This document shows positions 16,978 to 25,545 of a stretch of DNA of 64,000 nucleotides, in pieces. Location of the stretch: contig NZ_PYAL01000001.1 in the NCBI RefSeq assembly GCF_004121055.1, positions 1,488,001 to 1,552,000 of the forward strand, read 5' to 3'. Below the pieces are notes generated by a model, which worked only from the letters and a program-made list of their open reading frames with translations, was not told where the DNA came from and did not search any database. A program made the position numbers and the translations under genes. Every line of letters starts with the position of its first letter. Within the stretch, counting starts at the first letter, position 1. The stretch comes from Achromobacter aloeverae. Lineage in GTDB: Bacteria; Pseudomonadota; Gammaproteobacteria; Burkholderiales; Burkholderiaceae_B.

Positions 16978-17259
16978 TCAGCGCGTCGGGAACCCCGTCA
17001 AGGCATCGACGATTTCGCGGCCGTGCGATACGGCGGCGTGCACGGCCTCGGCCGGACTGTAGACAAAGCCCCCATCGACGAAGCACGGGATGGGATAGGT
17101 ATCGGCGTCCTCATGTTGCAGCGAGGCGGGAACCACCTCCACGACGGCGGTGAAGACGGGCGCGCCTGATGCCTGGCTGACGTGATCGGTGCTCTGCAAA
17201 CCCCGCGCTACCTTGGCGGTCAGGCGGAAACCTTTGTAAATGGCGTGATTCTGATGCAC
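16978..17259 (-). CDS. Small conserved hypothetical protein
   Basis: A 93-residue protein, MHQNHAIYKGFRLTAKVARG..., with alternating strands (FRLTAKVARG, PVFTAVVEVVPA) and a C-terminal helix (SPAEAVHAAVSHGREIVDAL). The pattern 'YKGFRLxAxV ... GREIVD' resembles many short Burkholderiales proteins of about 80-90 residues with no known function. No signal peptide, no cysteine pair. Convergent with the zinc peptidase gene (28-bp spacer), with an AT-rich upstream region (TGTAATTACCAAAGG and similar) that may hold its promoter. Confidence 0.6.
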   Translation of the reverse strand: MHQNHAIYKGFRLTAKVARGLQSTDHVSQASGAPVFTAVVEVVPASLQHEDADTYPIPCFVDGGFVYSPAEAVHAAVSHGREIVDALTGFPTR

Positions 17260-17519
17260 TACAAGACCCCTCGCGTTTTAAGGAGCATAGCCGCGTGTCA
17301 TGACAATACGCGGAATATTTTGTAACGCAGTAATTACCAAAGGTTAAGCAGTACTAACCCGCAGGGGAGAAAGCGCGCGCGCGGAAAATAGGGCCGGGCT
17401 CGCGCCGCTATGGAACCATGGCTGGGCATGGAAAATGCGGCAACTTTCCGCAAAAACAGGGTACGGAGTGGACATGGGAGCAGACGTTGTTCCACCGCCA
17501 CGCCCGCTCGGAGACTCAT

Positions 17520-17762
17520 ATGCTGACTCGTGAACAACTCAAGGTGCTCAAGGCCATACACGCCGGCGGCCCGGTAGCGGACAACCCGCATACGGATCTA
17601 TTACTGGAACGGGGGCTATTGGCGCGCCAGCCTGGCATGCCGGGCCTGGCGGTGACGCCAGCCGGCAGGCGCGCGATCGGCCTGGGCGAGGCGTTTGGCG
17701 ATTCCATCCTGGATGCGCTCTTGCCTGGCGAAGGCGCCAGCCAGGCAGTGAAACCCCATTGA
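17520..17762 (+). CDS. Small hypothetical protein with winged-helix-like pattern
   Basis: An 80-residue protein that starts MLTREQLKVLKAIHAGGPVADNPHTDLLLERGLLARQ. The helix-turn-helix-like layout followed by a strand pair (GLAVTPAGRRAIG) recalls the small half-MarR/winged-helix proteins in which 'LTPAGR' ends the wing. A DNA-binding role is only suggested. GGAG lies 6 nt before the ATG, which decides the start; the frame is open about 100 nt further upstream without similarity. Convergent with the next small gene. Confidence 0.55.
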   Translation: MLTREQLKVLKAIHAGGPVADNPHTDLLLERGLLARQPGMPGLAVTPAGRRAIGLGEAFGDSILDALLPGEGASQAVKPH

Positions 17763-17854
17763 AGTGGCAGGGCCAAGCCCGCGGACCTGGCCGCGCGACC
17801 GGCGCGGGCGCATGGGTCCATGGCCGCCGGCCCTTGCCATGGCCCCGATGCGGT

Positions 17855-18100
17855 TTACTTCAGCGCCGCTGCGATCTGCTCGCGCATTCCCTCGAAACCC
17901 GCCAAGTACTGCTGGCTTTCCGATCGGGCCAGCAGGCTGGCATGGTTTTGCGCCAGGCGCGCCTCGATCGCTTCGCTCAAGCCCGGCGTGCCGCGCGCGA
18001 CATGCAGCGTGCACAACAAGGCGCTGGCCAGGGCGCTGATTTGTCCGCCCTGATGAGCGATGGTCTGCGCGACCAAGGCCAGTTTTTCATCGGTATCCAT
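17855..18100 (-). CDS. Small helical hypothetical protein
   Basis: An 81-residue protein, nearly all helix by composition (DEKLALVAQTIAHQGGQISALASALLCTL, LSEAIEARLAQNHASLLARSESQQYL). The heptad-like Leu/Ala spacing suggests a helical hairpin or coiled coil. GAGGAAATC precedes the ATG. No known family recognised. It lies between two other small genes and next to a 13-bp repeat array. Confidence 0.55.
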   Translation of the reverse strand: MDTDEKLALVAQTIAHQGGQISALASALLCTLHVARGTPGLSEAIEARLAQNHASLLARSESQQYLAGFEGMREQIAAALK

Positions 18101-18369
18101 GATTTCCTCGCTAGTCTAAGCCTGTGCCGGCGGACGGTGTAGCCCATGTGGCGCGCGATAGCGGGACATCCACGGAACGTCCTCGTGCAAGCGCCGCAGG
18201 ACTGGCCGCAAGGCCGGCGAAGCCCGCGCATCCTAACATGGCGCCAGGCGGCTCCCGACCATGCGTATGGTGCGCGCACTGCCGTTACATCGCCGGCACG
18301 TCCGGATTGCGACTTCCGTCCGGCTTGGCGGCGCGCCCTTGCCGTGCCAAGCTGTGCGAAGCGCGCCGT

Positions 18370-18460
18370 GGCAGCGACCCCGGGTAGCGACCCCGGGTAG
18401 CAACCTCAGTTGGCGACCTCAGGTGGCGACCTCGGGTGGCGACCTCAGGTAGCAACCTCA
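18370..18460 (+). repeat. 13-bp tandem repeat, 7 copies (GGTRGCRACCYCR family)
   Basis: Seven units follow in register from 18370: GGCAGCGACCCCG, GGTAGCGACCCCG, GGTAGCAACCTCA, GTTGGCGACCTCA, GGTGGCGACCTCG, GGTGGCGACCTCA, GGTAGCAACCTCA; an eighth copy (GTCGGCAATATCA) is decayed. The array ends 45 bp before the ATG of the AsmA-like gene, so it falls in that gene's leader. Period and sequence (GGTA-R-C-R-A) resemble the array at 3945. It is the only clear structure in the 405-bp gene-free stretch 18101-18505; the rest shows no coding frame with a ribosome site. Confidence 0.92.
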
Positions 18461-18505
18461 GTCGGCAATATCACGCAGCCCATGCATGGCAAATGAGAAG
18501 ACCCC

Positions 18506-19609
18506 ATGACCAAGCCCGTCAAGATCACCCTGTTCACCCTGGTCATCATCGTCGCGCTCGTGGCGACGGCGGCGGCCCTGGCGATGCATATGGTCGTCAC
18601 GCGCATCAATGCCGTGCTGGGCGAGCAGGGCCGTGCCGAGCAAATCCACGTCGGGCTGGCCGAAATCGTGCTGGAGAATGTGGATATCGGCGCGCCCCCG
18701 GACTGGCCGGCGCGCCAGACGCTACGCGCCGCGCGCGTGGTAATCGTCCCCCGCTGGCGGTCGCTGCTGTCCGATGAAATCTCGCTGGAACGGGTCACGG
18801 TGAACGACTACTACCTGACCGTCCTGCGGCCCCGCGACGGCGCCATCCGGTACATGCCCACCTTGCGCGAACACCGCAACGAAGCATCCTCCGGCGATGC
18901 GGCGTCCGGCGACCAGGGCGGCACGCCGCGCCGACGCACGGTCAATATCGAAAAACTGGAATTACGCAACGGCCATGTGGACTTCTATGACGCCACGATC
19001 GCCACCCCGCCCTATCGCGTGCCGCTGGATGAATTGAATGCCGACATCGGCCCCATCCGGCAGCCGCCCGTCAATCTCCATACGCAGTTGCACGCGCAAG
19101 GGCTGATGGTGGGCAAGAACCGGCGTGGCAAGATGGAGCTCGATGGCTGGGTGGCCCTGCCCAGCCACGATGCCGATATCCAGCTTCGCTTGCGCAGCGC
19201 GGACGTCACCCTGCTCGCGCCCTATCTGCAACGCCGTTCGCCCGCGGCCCTCGCCGGCGGCGCGATGGACCTGGACATGCGGACCGAGGTTGAAAAAGAG
19301 CGCTTGCGCGCGCAGGGCCGCATGACGCTGACCGATCTCAAGTTCGCCGAGGGCGATGCCCCCCTGCTCGCGCTGCCGCGCAAGGCCGTATTGGCCGCGA
19401 TGGAAAACAGCAAGGGCAAGGTCAGCTTCGATTTCTCGATCACCGGCAACCTGCACGATCCCAAGTTCTCGATGGATGAAAGCCTGGCGACGCGCGTCAC
19501 CGCCGGTTTCGCCAAGGCGCTGGGCATCAGCGTGGAAGGCGTGGCCGGCGGCGTGGGCGAGGCGGTCAAAGGCCTGGGCAACGCCTTGGACAGTCTGTTT
19601 GGAAAGTAG
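18506..19609 (+). CDS. AsmA-like (DUF748) membrane-anchored protein
   Basis: A 367-residue protein with one N-terminal membrane helix (ITLFTLVIIVALVATAAALAMHMVV, residues 7-31) and a periplasmic part made of repeated beta strands. The repeating pattern 'lxLxnVdIGxPPDW', 'SLERVTVNDYYLTVLRP', 'VNIEKLELRNGHVDFYDATIATPP' is that of DUF748/AsmA proteins, which are bridge-like lipid carriers or envelope factors between the membranes. The C-terminal region (GKVSFDFSITGNLHDPKFSMDES) is the conserved AsmA end, followed by a Gly-rich helix. Shorter than YhdP/TamB, so a small member. A 13-bp repeat array lies in the leader; a hairpin follows the stop at 19614-19635. Confidence 0.78.
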   Translation: MTKPVKITLFTLVIIVALVATAAALAMHMVVTRINAVLGEQGRAEQIHVGLAEIVLENVDIGAPPDWPARQTLRAARVVIVPRWRSLLSDEISLERVTVNDYYLTVLRPRDGAIRYMPTLREHRNEASSGDAASGDQGGTPRRRTVNIEKLELRNGHVDFYDATIATPPYRVPLDELNADIGPIRQPPVNLHTQLHAQGLMVGKNRRGKMELDGWVALPSHDADIQLRLRSADVTLLAPYLQRRSPAALAGGAMDLDMRTEVEKERLRAQGRMTLTDLKFAEGDAPLLALPRKAVLAAMENSKGKVSFDFSITGNLHDPKFSMDESLATRVTAGFAKALGISVEGVAGGVGEAVKGLGNALDSLFGK

Positions 19610-19613
19610 GAGG

Positions 19614-19635
19614 GCGCGGCACGGGGATGCCGCGC
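19614..19635. terminator. Possible terminator hairpin
   Basis: GCGCGGCA (19614-19621) and TGCCGCGC (19628-19635) form a perfect 8-bp stem with a 6-nt loop 5 nt after the AsmA-like gene. No T-run follows, so this is weak support for a transcription stop. Confidence 0.35.
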
Positions 19636-19732
19636 GGGTGGGCATAAGGGAGCATGGGGCCGGCATAGGGTGGCGCAGCGGCTGGCACAGTCCTTGCTCC
19701 AAGGGAGCTGTCCCTGGTTTCGGATGCAAGAC

Positions 19733-20278
19733 ATGAAGACACTGCGCCCTTCGTCCCAGGATGGGGAAAACCATCCAGCCCGCTCCGGAAATGCGCAACG
19801 GCGCACGGGGCGCAAAAGCGAACCTTCGCCCAGGCGCCTGGGGCTGCGCCCCGGTCACGCCTCCCCCGTGCACGCGCTGTTCGAGCGCTTTGCCAACAAG
19901 GTCACGTCATGGACCGGATCGCCCCTGGTGTTCGGCATCGCCTTCGGGCTGGTCCTGGTGTGGGCGATTACAGGCCCCTTCTTCGGCTACTCCGAGACCT
20001 GGCAACTGGTCATCAACACCGGCACCACCATCGTCACTTTCCTCATGGTCTTCCTGATCCAGCAAAGCCAGAACAAGGACAGCCATGCCGTGCACCTGAA
20101 GCTGGACGAACTGCTGTGCGCGATCGCTCAAGCCGACAATCGGCTGGTGCATATCGAAGAACTGGACGACGCGGAACTGGATGAAATCGCCGACCGCTAC
20201 CGGCAGTTGGCGGAGCGCGCCCGCGCGCATCGCCGCGCCGCCCAGGCGCGCCACATGGGCGACGAACCGGCGCCATAG
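19733..20278 (+). CDS. Low-affinity iron permease family membrane protein
   Basis: A 181-residue protein. After a basic 45-residue lead come two hydrophobic segments, [25 protein letters not shown] and [25 protein letters not shown], then a soluble helix [17 protein letters not shown] and a charged tail. '[27 protein letters not shown]' followed by 'AxxLKLDEL' is the signature of the low-affinity iron permease family (related to fungal Fet4 by name only). Transport by bacterial members has not been firmly shown. The family's normal length is about 130-150; the start at 19733 is uncertain since no start has a good ribosome site and the first 45 residues may be untranslated. Confidence 0.8.
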   Translation: [181 protein letters not shown]

Positions 20279-20284
20279 AACGGG

Positions 20285-20488
20285 TCAGGCCACCCATCCT
20301 GCGTCGGGAGCGGCGGGGCGGGGCGTGGGCAGCGGCGGCGACTTGGGCTGGCCGTCACCGGCGGGGCGCCCGTCCGGCGGAAGGTCGATGTCGGGCAAGC
20401 CGGGCGGCGTTGCGGGGTCTGGCGTATGCGGCACGGGGATGTCCGGATTTTCGGGCAGGCCCGGCGTACGATTGTCGGTTGGCTTCAT
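20285..20488 (-). CDS. Short proline-rich hypothetical protein
   Basis: A 67-residue protein composed mainly of Pro, Asp and Gly (LPENPDIPVPHTPDPATPPGL, PDIDLPPDGRPAGD). No fold is expected. ATAGGAGACCAGCC before the ATG is a good ribosome site and sets the start. It resembles short Pro/Asp-rich proteins often found in beta- and gammaproteobacteria next to stress genes; function unknown. Convergent with the iron-permease gene (6-bp spacer). Confidence 0.5.
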   Translation of the reverse strand: MKPTDNRTPGLPENPDIPVPHTPDPATPPGLPDIDLPPDGRPAGDGQPKSPPLPTPRPAAPDAGWVA

Positions 20489-20594
20489 GGCTGGTCTCCT
20501 ATGACGACGGCGGGAAAATTCCCCCGGACTGCAACTTCCATACCTTGCCGGAAGGGCCGCCGCGCACGGCATCGCGCAAGGACCGATCCTGCGC

Positions 20595-22616
20595 TCATTC
20601 GCTCTCATAGCCACGATTCACGGAGCCCAGATAGCTCACCATGCAGTCGCGGTAGAGAGGTTCCTCGCTGTTGCCATCACCTGAATCGGGCGGAAAAAGT
20701 TGGAGGAGCGCGTCATCCAGCTGCGCGCCGAAAGTCGCCAGATAACGTTGCGTCGAAGGATCCAGGATGGTGAGCCCATCGCGGCCGAGTTGCTCTCCGA
20801 TACCGCCCGATGACATCACCATCGCCCTGGCGCCGACTTGCAGGACGATGCTGCGATGCTCCTGGAGATAGCTGCGGATTTCCGTGGCCAGGTCGAACCG
20901 GGACATCGCGGGCAAGGGTGCGGAGGGAAGCGGATCCGGCCACTTGCAGTCATACTGCTTCAGATACGCAAGCCCGCCCTTGTGGTCCTGGCCCTTCAAG
21001 GCCAGCATCAACTGGCACAATTGGTGGGGCGTCTTGCGGTAGCTCTCGGGTTGCGCATCGTCGTCCGAAACGACCAGCCAGTCCGCATGGCCCATGGCTT
21101 TCCCGAGAAAATAAGCTCGGTAATCCAAGGCATGATGATCGGGGCGGCGATCTGCGTCCACGTGGTAGCAGACCACGATGGGAGGATCGTCCAGGTCCTC
21201 CATCAATGCGGCCTGGGCCAAAAGGCGCTCGATGGAGAACCGCCGTGCCGCGGTTGGGACGCTTGGAGCGGCTGGGGCGGCTGGAACGCCTGCCGAAACC
21301 GAGGGGGCCGACACATGCCAGTACACGCGCCGCGGCCCGCCGGCCCTGGCGGCAAACCCACCACCGGACGGCCTGGCGGAGGTATCCACGTACAGCAAGG
21401 CATAGTCGAGATCCGCATTGCCGAAATAACAGGCGGCATCGTCGACCGGCGTCGTCCCCGGTCTGGTCCCGTCGCCCATCCACAGCTCGGCGTGGTCCCT
21501 GATCGTATGCACGTCACCCGACCGGGGCTGGTAAAGATGAATCAAGTAAGCGGCGGCGCCAGCGCCATCCATATCGTCCGCACGCGCATAGGCGTCGAGG
21601 ACGAAGGCGCGTACACCGATCTGGACCATGACGCTGTCCACGCCCGGTTTATCCAGCAGCGCGCGGATACGCTGTCGTACCTGGCCATGCGACAAGGATG
21701 GCGACAGGGTTTCACGCTGGATGTCGCCCCATTCATGGGCCCGCATGCAGCCGTCGATATCGGTCCACTTGCGGCCGTTGACCAGGTCGCGGACCTCGTC
21801 GGGACTCCTGCCGCGCGCCCTGAGCATCAGCCGGGCCAATTCGGGCTCGCTTTTACCCGACATCCAGTCGGCGATCACCGTGTAGACCGGCGGCCTGGCC
21901 GGCGTCGCGCGCCCCTCCCCCGCCCCATCCACCAGAGGATAGGCGCAGCATCCGATCCCCGTTATGGCCCCGACGGGGCGTCCCTGGACCGCATACCATG
22001 CGAGTCCCTTGCCCAGGCGCGCCTCCGGCGCCACGTAGGCACGCACAGGCGAAGAGACGGGTTCGCCGGCAGGGCTGAAATTGATAGCCAACTCGAATCG
22101 GGCGTCGGGGCGCCCCACCACGGCGCAGCGGCGCCCCACGTCAAGGACGCGATATTCGGCCGGCGAACCAAAGGCGCCATTGTGAAGTGGCTCGGATCGT
22201 TCGAAGGTATAGGGTTCGCGCACGAATGCATCGCCGCGATGCGTTTGTGGCTGCGGCAGCAGGTAGAAGAGATGCCGGCGCTCGGCATCCCAGGCGATTG
22301 CCTCCGTTCCCGAGCCGGAAAGCCGGACGTGGATACGAAATCGTGTTTCGCCAGGCGTTGACGGCGCGGGATAGCCGCGGCCGGCGGACCGGGTGGCGTC
22401 CAGCCCGAAACTTACCCGCGCATAGGCGCCGTCCCCATATGCCGACGCCAGAGGCTGGCTTTCGGCGCGGGCGAGGCGACGATGCGCGCGCGGCTGTCCG
22501 GCGCGAACCAGTGGGCCGCGGGCATCCTGGTCTTGTGCCTGGACAGTGGCCAGCCCATAGCTTTCAAACGCCTCGTTCCCCGACGGCGCCAAGCACATGG
22601 TCAGCGAATTTCCCAC
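20595..22616 (-). CDS. Unrecognised 673-residue protein with duplicated domain
   Basis: A large protein I do not recognise. No signal peptide or membrane segment is seen. Residues 257-370 and 527-630 are related to each other: each has P-x-x-L-x-x-L-M-L...G, then KW-x-D, a helix (VRQRIRALLDKPGVDSV / LATEIRSYLQEHRSI), then V-Q-I-G-V-R-A-F-V-L / L-Q-V-G-A-R-A-M-V-M and a strand ending Y-Q-P-R-S / L-D-P-S-T. The last element recalls the H-A-V-V ... D-P part of papain-like (C39-type) peptidases, with Arg in place of His. The GTG start has GGGAGAAATCGGA before it. Flanked by core genes on both sides; the reading frame is long and unbroken, so the gene is likely real. A secreted effector is one possibility but nothing proves it. 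Confidence 0.6.
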   Translation of the reverse strand: MGNSLTMCLAPSGNEAFESYGLATVQAQDQDARGPLVRAGQPRAHRRLARAESQPLASAYGDGAYARVSFGLDATRSAGRGYPAPSTPGETRFRIHVRLSGSGTEAIAWDAERRHLFYLLPQPQTHRGDAFVREPYTFERSEPLHNGAFGSPAEYRVLDVGRRCAVVGRPDARFELAINFSPAGEPVSSPVRAYVAPEARLGKGLAWYAVQGRPVGAITGIGCCAYPLVDGAGEGRATPARPPVYTVIADWMSGKSEPELARLMLRARGRSPDEVRDLVNGRKWTDIDGCMRAHEWGDIQRETLSPSLSHGQVRQRIRALLDKPGVDSVMVQIGVRAFVLDAYARADDMDGAGAAAYLIHLYQPRSGDVHTIRDHAELWMGDGTRPGTTPVDDAACYFGNADLDYALLYVDTSARPSGGGFAARAGGPRRVYWHVSAPSVSAGVPAAPAAPSVPTAARRFSIERLLAQAALMEDLDDPPIVVCYHVDADRRPDHHALDYRAYFLGKAMGHADWLVVSDDDAQPESYRKTPHQLCQLMLALKGQDHKGGLAYLKQYDCKWPDPLPSAPLPAMSRFDLATEIRSYLQEHRSIVLQVGARAMVMSSGGIGEQLGRDGLTILDPSTQRYLATFGAQLDDALLQLFPPDSGDGNSEEPLYRDCMVSYLGSVNRGYESE

Positions 22617-22702
22617 TCCGATTTCTCCCGTTCCAATTGAGAAAGATCCGAGTCGGTGGCGGAACTGTCCTTAAGGTTCCCGCCCGCGCGGCGGCCTGCC
22701 GC

Positions 22703-23566
22703 CTATTCGTACTTCCTGCCCTGCTCCAGCAACTCGGGCGTCCCGATCAACGCATTGAGCTGGTCGAAGTCCAGCATGGCGTCGCGCCAGGGCGCCGTGC
22801 TGCCATGCTCGCGCAGGCTGCCGTAATAGCGTTGCAGCATGAAGGACACTGCCCGCGCCGTGCCGCCCGGAAAGATGACGATGGAAAAACCCTTGGCGCC
22901 CAGCTCGGCGGCGCTCTTGACCGGCGTCAGCCCGCCTTCGACCATATTCGCCAGCAGCGGCACCTTGCCCCTGAAGCGCCGGCAGGCGGCTTCCATCTGT
23001 TCATCCGTGCGCAAGGCCTCGACGAAAACGGCGTCCACGCCGCACTCGCGATACTGCTCCGCGCGATCCAGGGCCGCCTCCAGCCCCTCCACGGCCACCG
23101 CGTCGGTACGCGCCAGGATCAAGGTATCGGCGCTATGGCGCGCATCCAGGGCCGCGCGCAGCTTGCCGCGCATTTCGCCCACCGGCACCACGGTCTTGCC
23201 CGCCAGGTGGCCGCAGCGCTTGGGAAAGCCCTGGTCTTCCAACTGGATCATGGCCGCGCCGGCGCGCTCGAAACCTCGCACGGTGCGCTGCGTGTTCAAT
23301 GCATTGCCGAAGCCGGTATCGCCGTCGACGATGACAGGCGTGCGCACGCGCTCCGTGATGCGCGCCAGCGTCTGCTCGACTTCGCTGTAGGTCGTCAGGC
23401 CGACATCGGACCGTCCCAGCCGTGTATAGGCGATGGACGCCCCCGAGAGGTACAAGGCGTCGAAACCCGCCTGCTCCGCGATCAACGCGGAGAAGGCGTC
23501 GTAGATGCCCGGAGCCAGCACGCACTGGCCACTGTTGATTTTCTGCTTGAGCGTATCAGGCATCAT
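22703..23566 (-). CDS. Isocitrate lyase/PEP mutase superfamily enzyme
   Basis: A 287-residue TIM-barrel enzyme. The metal-binding D81-G-D83 (PVIVDGDTGFGN) and the catalytic loop K116-R-C-G-H120 are present; the cysteine marks C-C lyases of the 2-methylisocitrate or 2,3-dimethylmalate lyase kind rather than PEP mutases, which carry a different loop. Family reaction: retro-aldol cleavage of a 2-hydroxy-dicarboxylate or tricarboxylate into pyruvate or glyoxylate plus an acid. It is the last gene of a five-gene operon with aconitase-type subunits upstream; a hydratase followed by a lyase fits a pathway such as dimethylmaleate to dimethylmalate to propionate plus pyruvate. That substrate is inference. 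Two tandem ATG codons are possible; GAGGGC lies before the first. Confidence 0.85.
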   Translation of the reverse strand: MMPDTLKQKINSGQCVLAPGIYDAFSALIAEQAGFDALYLSGASIAYTRLGRSDVGLTTYSEVEQTLARITERVRTPVIVDGDTGFGNALNTQRTVRGFERAGAAMIQLEDQGFPKRCGHLAGKTVVPVGEMRGKLRAALDARHSADTLILARTDAVAVEGLEAALDRAEQYRECGVDAVFVEALRTDEQMEAACRRFRGKVPLLANMVEGGLTPVKSAAELGAKGFSIVIFPGGTARAVSFMLQRYYGSLREHGSTAPWRDAMLDFDQLNALIGTPELLEQGRKYE

Positions 23567-23692
23567 GCCCTCGTATCGATGTTGTAGGGTGCCCAGCCGC
23601 GGCTGCGCCCCGTGGGCGCCGCCTCGGAAACGGCACCGGGAAGCGGCGGCGGGACGCGCCTTGCGGGCGCGCTTCCCGCCGCGACGGGATCG

Positions 23693-24244
23693 TCACCGCA
23701 TGGGGTGGGCCTGCAAGGTACCATCGGCCAGGCGCCGCTTGAGTTGCGGCAACAGGCCGCCGGCCTGCACCATATCGCGCAGGAACGCCGGAATCGGCGC
23801 ACAGGGCAAGACGCCGCCATCGTCGCGCACCACCCGGCTGCCCTCCAGGTCCAGCGCGACGTGCTCGCCTTCGGCCAGCGTCTCGGCGTCGGCGCAGGTC
23901 AGCAGCATGAGCCCGACATTGAAGGCGTTGCGGAAGTACAGGCCGCTATAGCTGGGCGCGATCACCGCGCTCACCCCCAGCGTCACCAGCGCGGCCGCCG
24001 CCTGCTCGCGCGACGAGCCGATGCCGAAGCCTGGCCCGGCAACGATCACATCGCCGGGTCGCACTTGCGCGGCGAACTCGGGACGCACCCGCTCCAGGCA
24101 ATGGCGGGCGATTTCCTCGATGCTGAATTTCATGTAGGCGCCGGGCGCCAGTTGGTCGGTATCGACATCGGCGCCCAGGCGCCACACACGGTGGCGCCGC
24201 GCCGGCGTTGCGGTACCGGACGGGGCGGGATTCTTGCCATTCAT
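23693..24244 (-). CDS. Aconitase/IPM-isomerase-type small subunit (LeuD-like)
   Basis: A 183-residue swivel-domain subunit of an aconitase-type hydratase. The start (VWRLGADVDTDQLAPGAYM) and the substrate-binding loop GPGFGIGSSREQAAAAL are the LeuD/DmdB hallmarks; Y-F-R-N-A-F-N-V-G-L follows. It combines with the large subunit next to it to hydrate and dehydrate a carboxylic acid. The start was set at the ATG behind AAAGGAGTAGCGCG; the frame is open 66 codons further but that part overlaps the leuC-like gene. A true leucine operon (leuB, leuA) is not here, which argues for a catabolic role rather than leucine synthesis. Confidence 0.88.
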   Translation of the reverse strand: MNGKNPAPSGTATPARRHRVWRLGADVDTDQLAPGAYMKFSIEEIARHCLERVRPEFAAQVRPGDVIVAGPGFGIGSSREQAAAALVTLGVSAVIAPSYSGLYFRNAFNVGLMLLTCADAETLAEGEHVALDLEGSRVVRDDGGVLPCAPIPAFLRDMVQAGGLLPQLKRRLADGTLQAHPMR

Positions 24245-24257
24245 CGCGCTACTCCTT

Positions 24258-25529
24258 TCAGGCCAGCATGTCGCGCGGATCCGCCAGGCGGCCGGCGACG
24301 GCGGCGGCGGCAACCGTATAGGGGGAAGCCAGATAGACCCGCGCCGTGCGCGCGCCCATCCGACCCTGGAAATTGCGCGCGGTCGACGCCACGACGTTCG
24401 CCCCTTCCGGGATCGAGCCGCCATAGCCGGAACAGGCGCCACAGGAATTGGGCAGCAGCTGCGCGCCCGCCTCGGTGAGGACGCCCAGCGTGCCCTCCTC
24501 GGCCGCCTGTTGCTGCGCGCGGGCGCTGGCCGGCGCCACCATCAGCGTCACGCCAGGCGCGACCCGCCGGCCCTTCAGCACCTGCGCGGCGGCGCGCAGG
24601 TCTTCCAGCTTCGCGCCGGTGCAGGCGCCGATATAGGCCACTTGCATCGCGGTCGGCTCGTAGTCGCCGATCGGACGCGAATTGGCGGGGCTGTGGGGCG
24701 CCGCCACGTGCGGCGCCAGCGTGGCGGCGTCGAAGGCGTAGTGTTCGGCCGGCGCATCCGGATCGGATTGCCAACGGCCGACATCGATATCCGCGGCCTG
24801 CGCGACGCCCGCCTGCGCCAGGTAGGCGACGGTCTTTTCGTCGGGCGCCACCAGGCCGACCTGCGAGCCGATCTCCGCCGACATGTTCGACAACGTCATG
24901 CGCTCCTGCATGGACAGGGCGCGCACCGCGTCGCCGCAGAACTCCACGGCCTGGTACTCGCCGCCGTTCATGCCGAAGCGGCCTATCATGTGCAGCATCA
25001 TGTCCTTGGCCGTCACGCCCCGCGCCAGCGCGTTATCCCAGCGCATCATCAAGGTCCGGGGAACCTGGACCCAGATCTCGCCGGTCGCGACCACGCCCAG
25101 CATCTCGGTGCTGCCGATGCCGAACATGTAGGCGCCGAAAGCGCCGCCGGTCGGCGAGTGCGAGTCGCCGCCCACGCACAGCATGCCGGGCCGGATATGC
25201 CCGTGCTCCGGCACCACCACATGGCAGATGCCCATGCTGTCGTAGACATGGGGCAGGGACTGCTCGACCGCCCATTCACGGGCGATGCGCACGATGCGGC
25301 GCGACTCCTCGTCGGCCTCGGGCACGTAATGATCCATCACCAGGACGACCTTCTCGCGGTCCCATATCCCCGTGCCCAGCGCTTCGAGCATGGGCTTCAG
25401 GCGGCGCGGGCCGCTGGAATCGTGGAACATCGCCAGGTCGACGCGGCAGGTCAGGATATCGCCCGGGGCGACGGCGGCGCGCCCGCTGGCGGCCGCCAGG
25501 AGCTTCTGGGCCAAGGTCTGTGCAAGCAT
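24258..25529 (-). CDS. Aconitase/IPM-isomerase-type large subunit (LeuC-like)
   Basis: A 423-residue [4Fe-4S] subunit. The three cluster cysteines are C303 (GACTGAKLEDL), C363 and C366 (NSCGACSGYG). Other hallmarks are DHYVP at 66-70, GGDSHSPTGGAFGAYMFGIGSTEM near 120-143 and the GMNGGEYQAVEF region. Length and motif spacing fit the short LeuC/homoaconitase/dimethylmaleate-hydratase large subunits. It is followed after 13 nt by the small-subunit gene, so the two are expressed together. The substrate is likely a branched di- or tricarboxylate brought in through the Bug receptor of the same operon (inference). Confidence 0.9.
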   Translation of the reverse strand: MLAQTLAQKLLAAASGRAAVAPGDILTCRVDLAMFHDSSGPRRLKPMLEALGTGIWDREKVVLVMDHYVPEADEESRRIVRIAREWAVEQSLPHVYDSMGICHVVVPEHGHIRPGMLCVGGDSHSPTGGAFGAYMFGIGSTEMLGVVATGEIWVQVPRTLMMRWDNALARGVTAKDMMLHMIGRFGMNGGEYQAVEFCGDAVRALSMQERMTLSNMSAEIGSQVGLVAPDEKTVAYLAQAGVAQAADIDVGRWQSDPDAPAEHYAFDAATLAPHVAAPHSPANSRPIGDYEPTAMQVAYIGACTGAKLEDLRAAAQVLKGRRVAPGVTLMVAPASARAQQQAAEEGTLGVLTEAGAQLLPNSCGACSGYGGSIPEGANVVASTARNFQGRMGARTARVYLASPYTVAAAAVAGRLADPRDMLA

Positions 25530-25545
25530 ATCGAACCTCTCGAAG

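Noticed and set aside
18370-18473. CRISPR array
   Set aside because: The units are contiguous 13-mers without spacers; it is a tandem repeat, not a repeat-spacer array.
22187-23587. 466-codon plus-strand frame over the isocitrate-lyase-type gene
   Set aside because: Antisense shadow; the minus-strand product shows the DGD and KRCGH motifs.
23693-25529. Leucine-biosynthesis leuCD
   Set aside because: No leuA or leuB nearby, and the operon contains a Bug receptor, GntR regulator and lyase, so a catabolic isomerase/hydratase is more likely.
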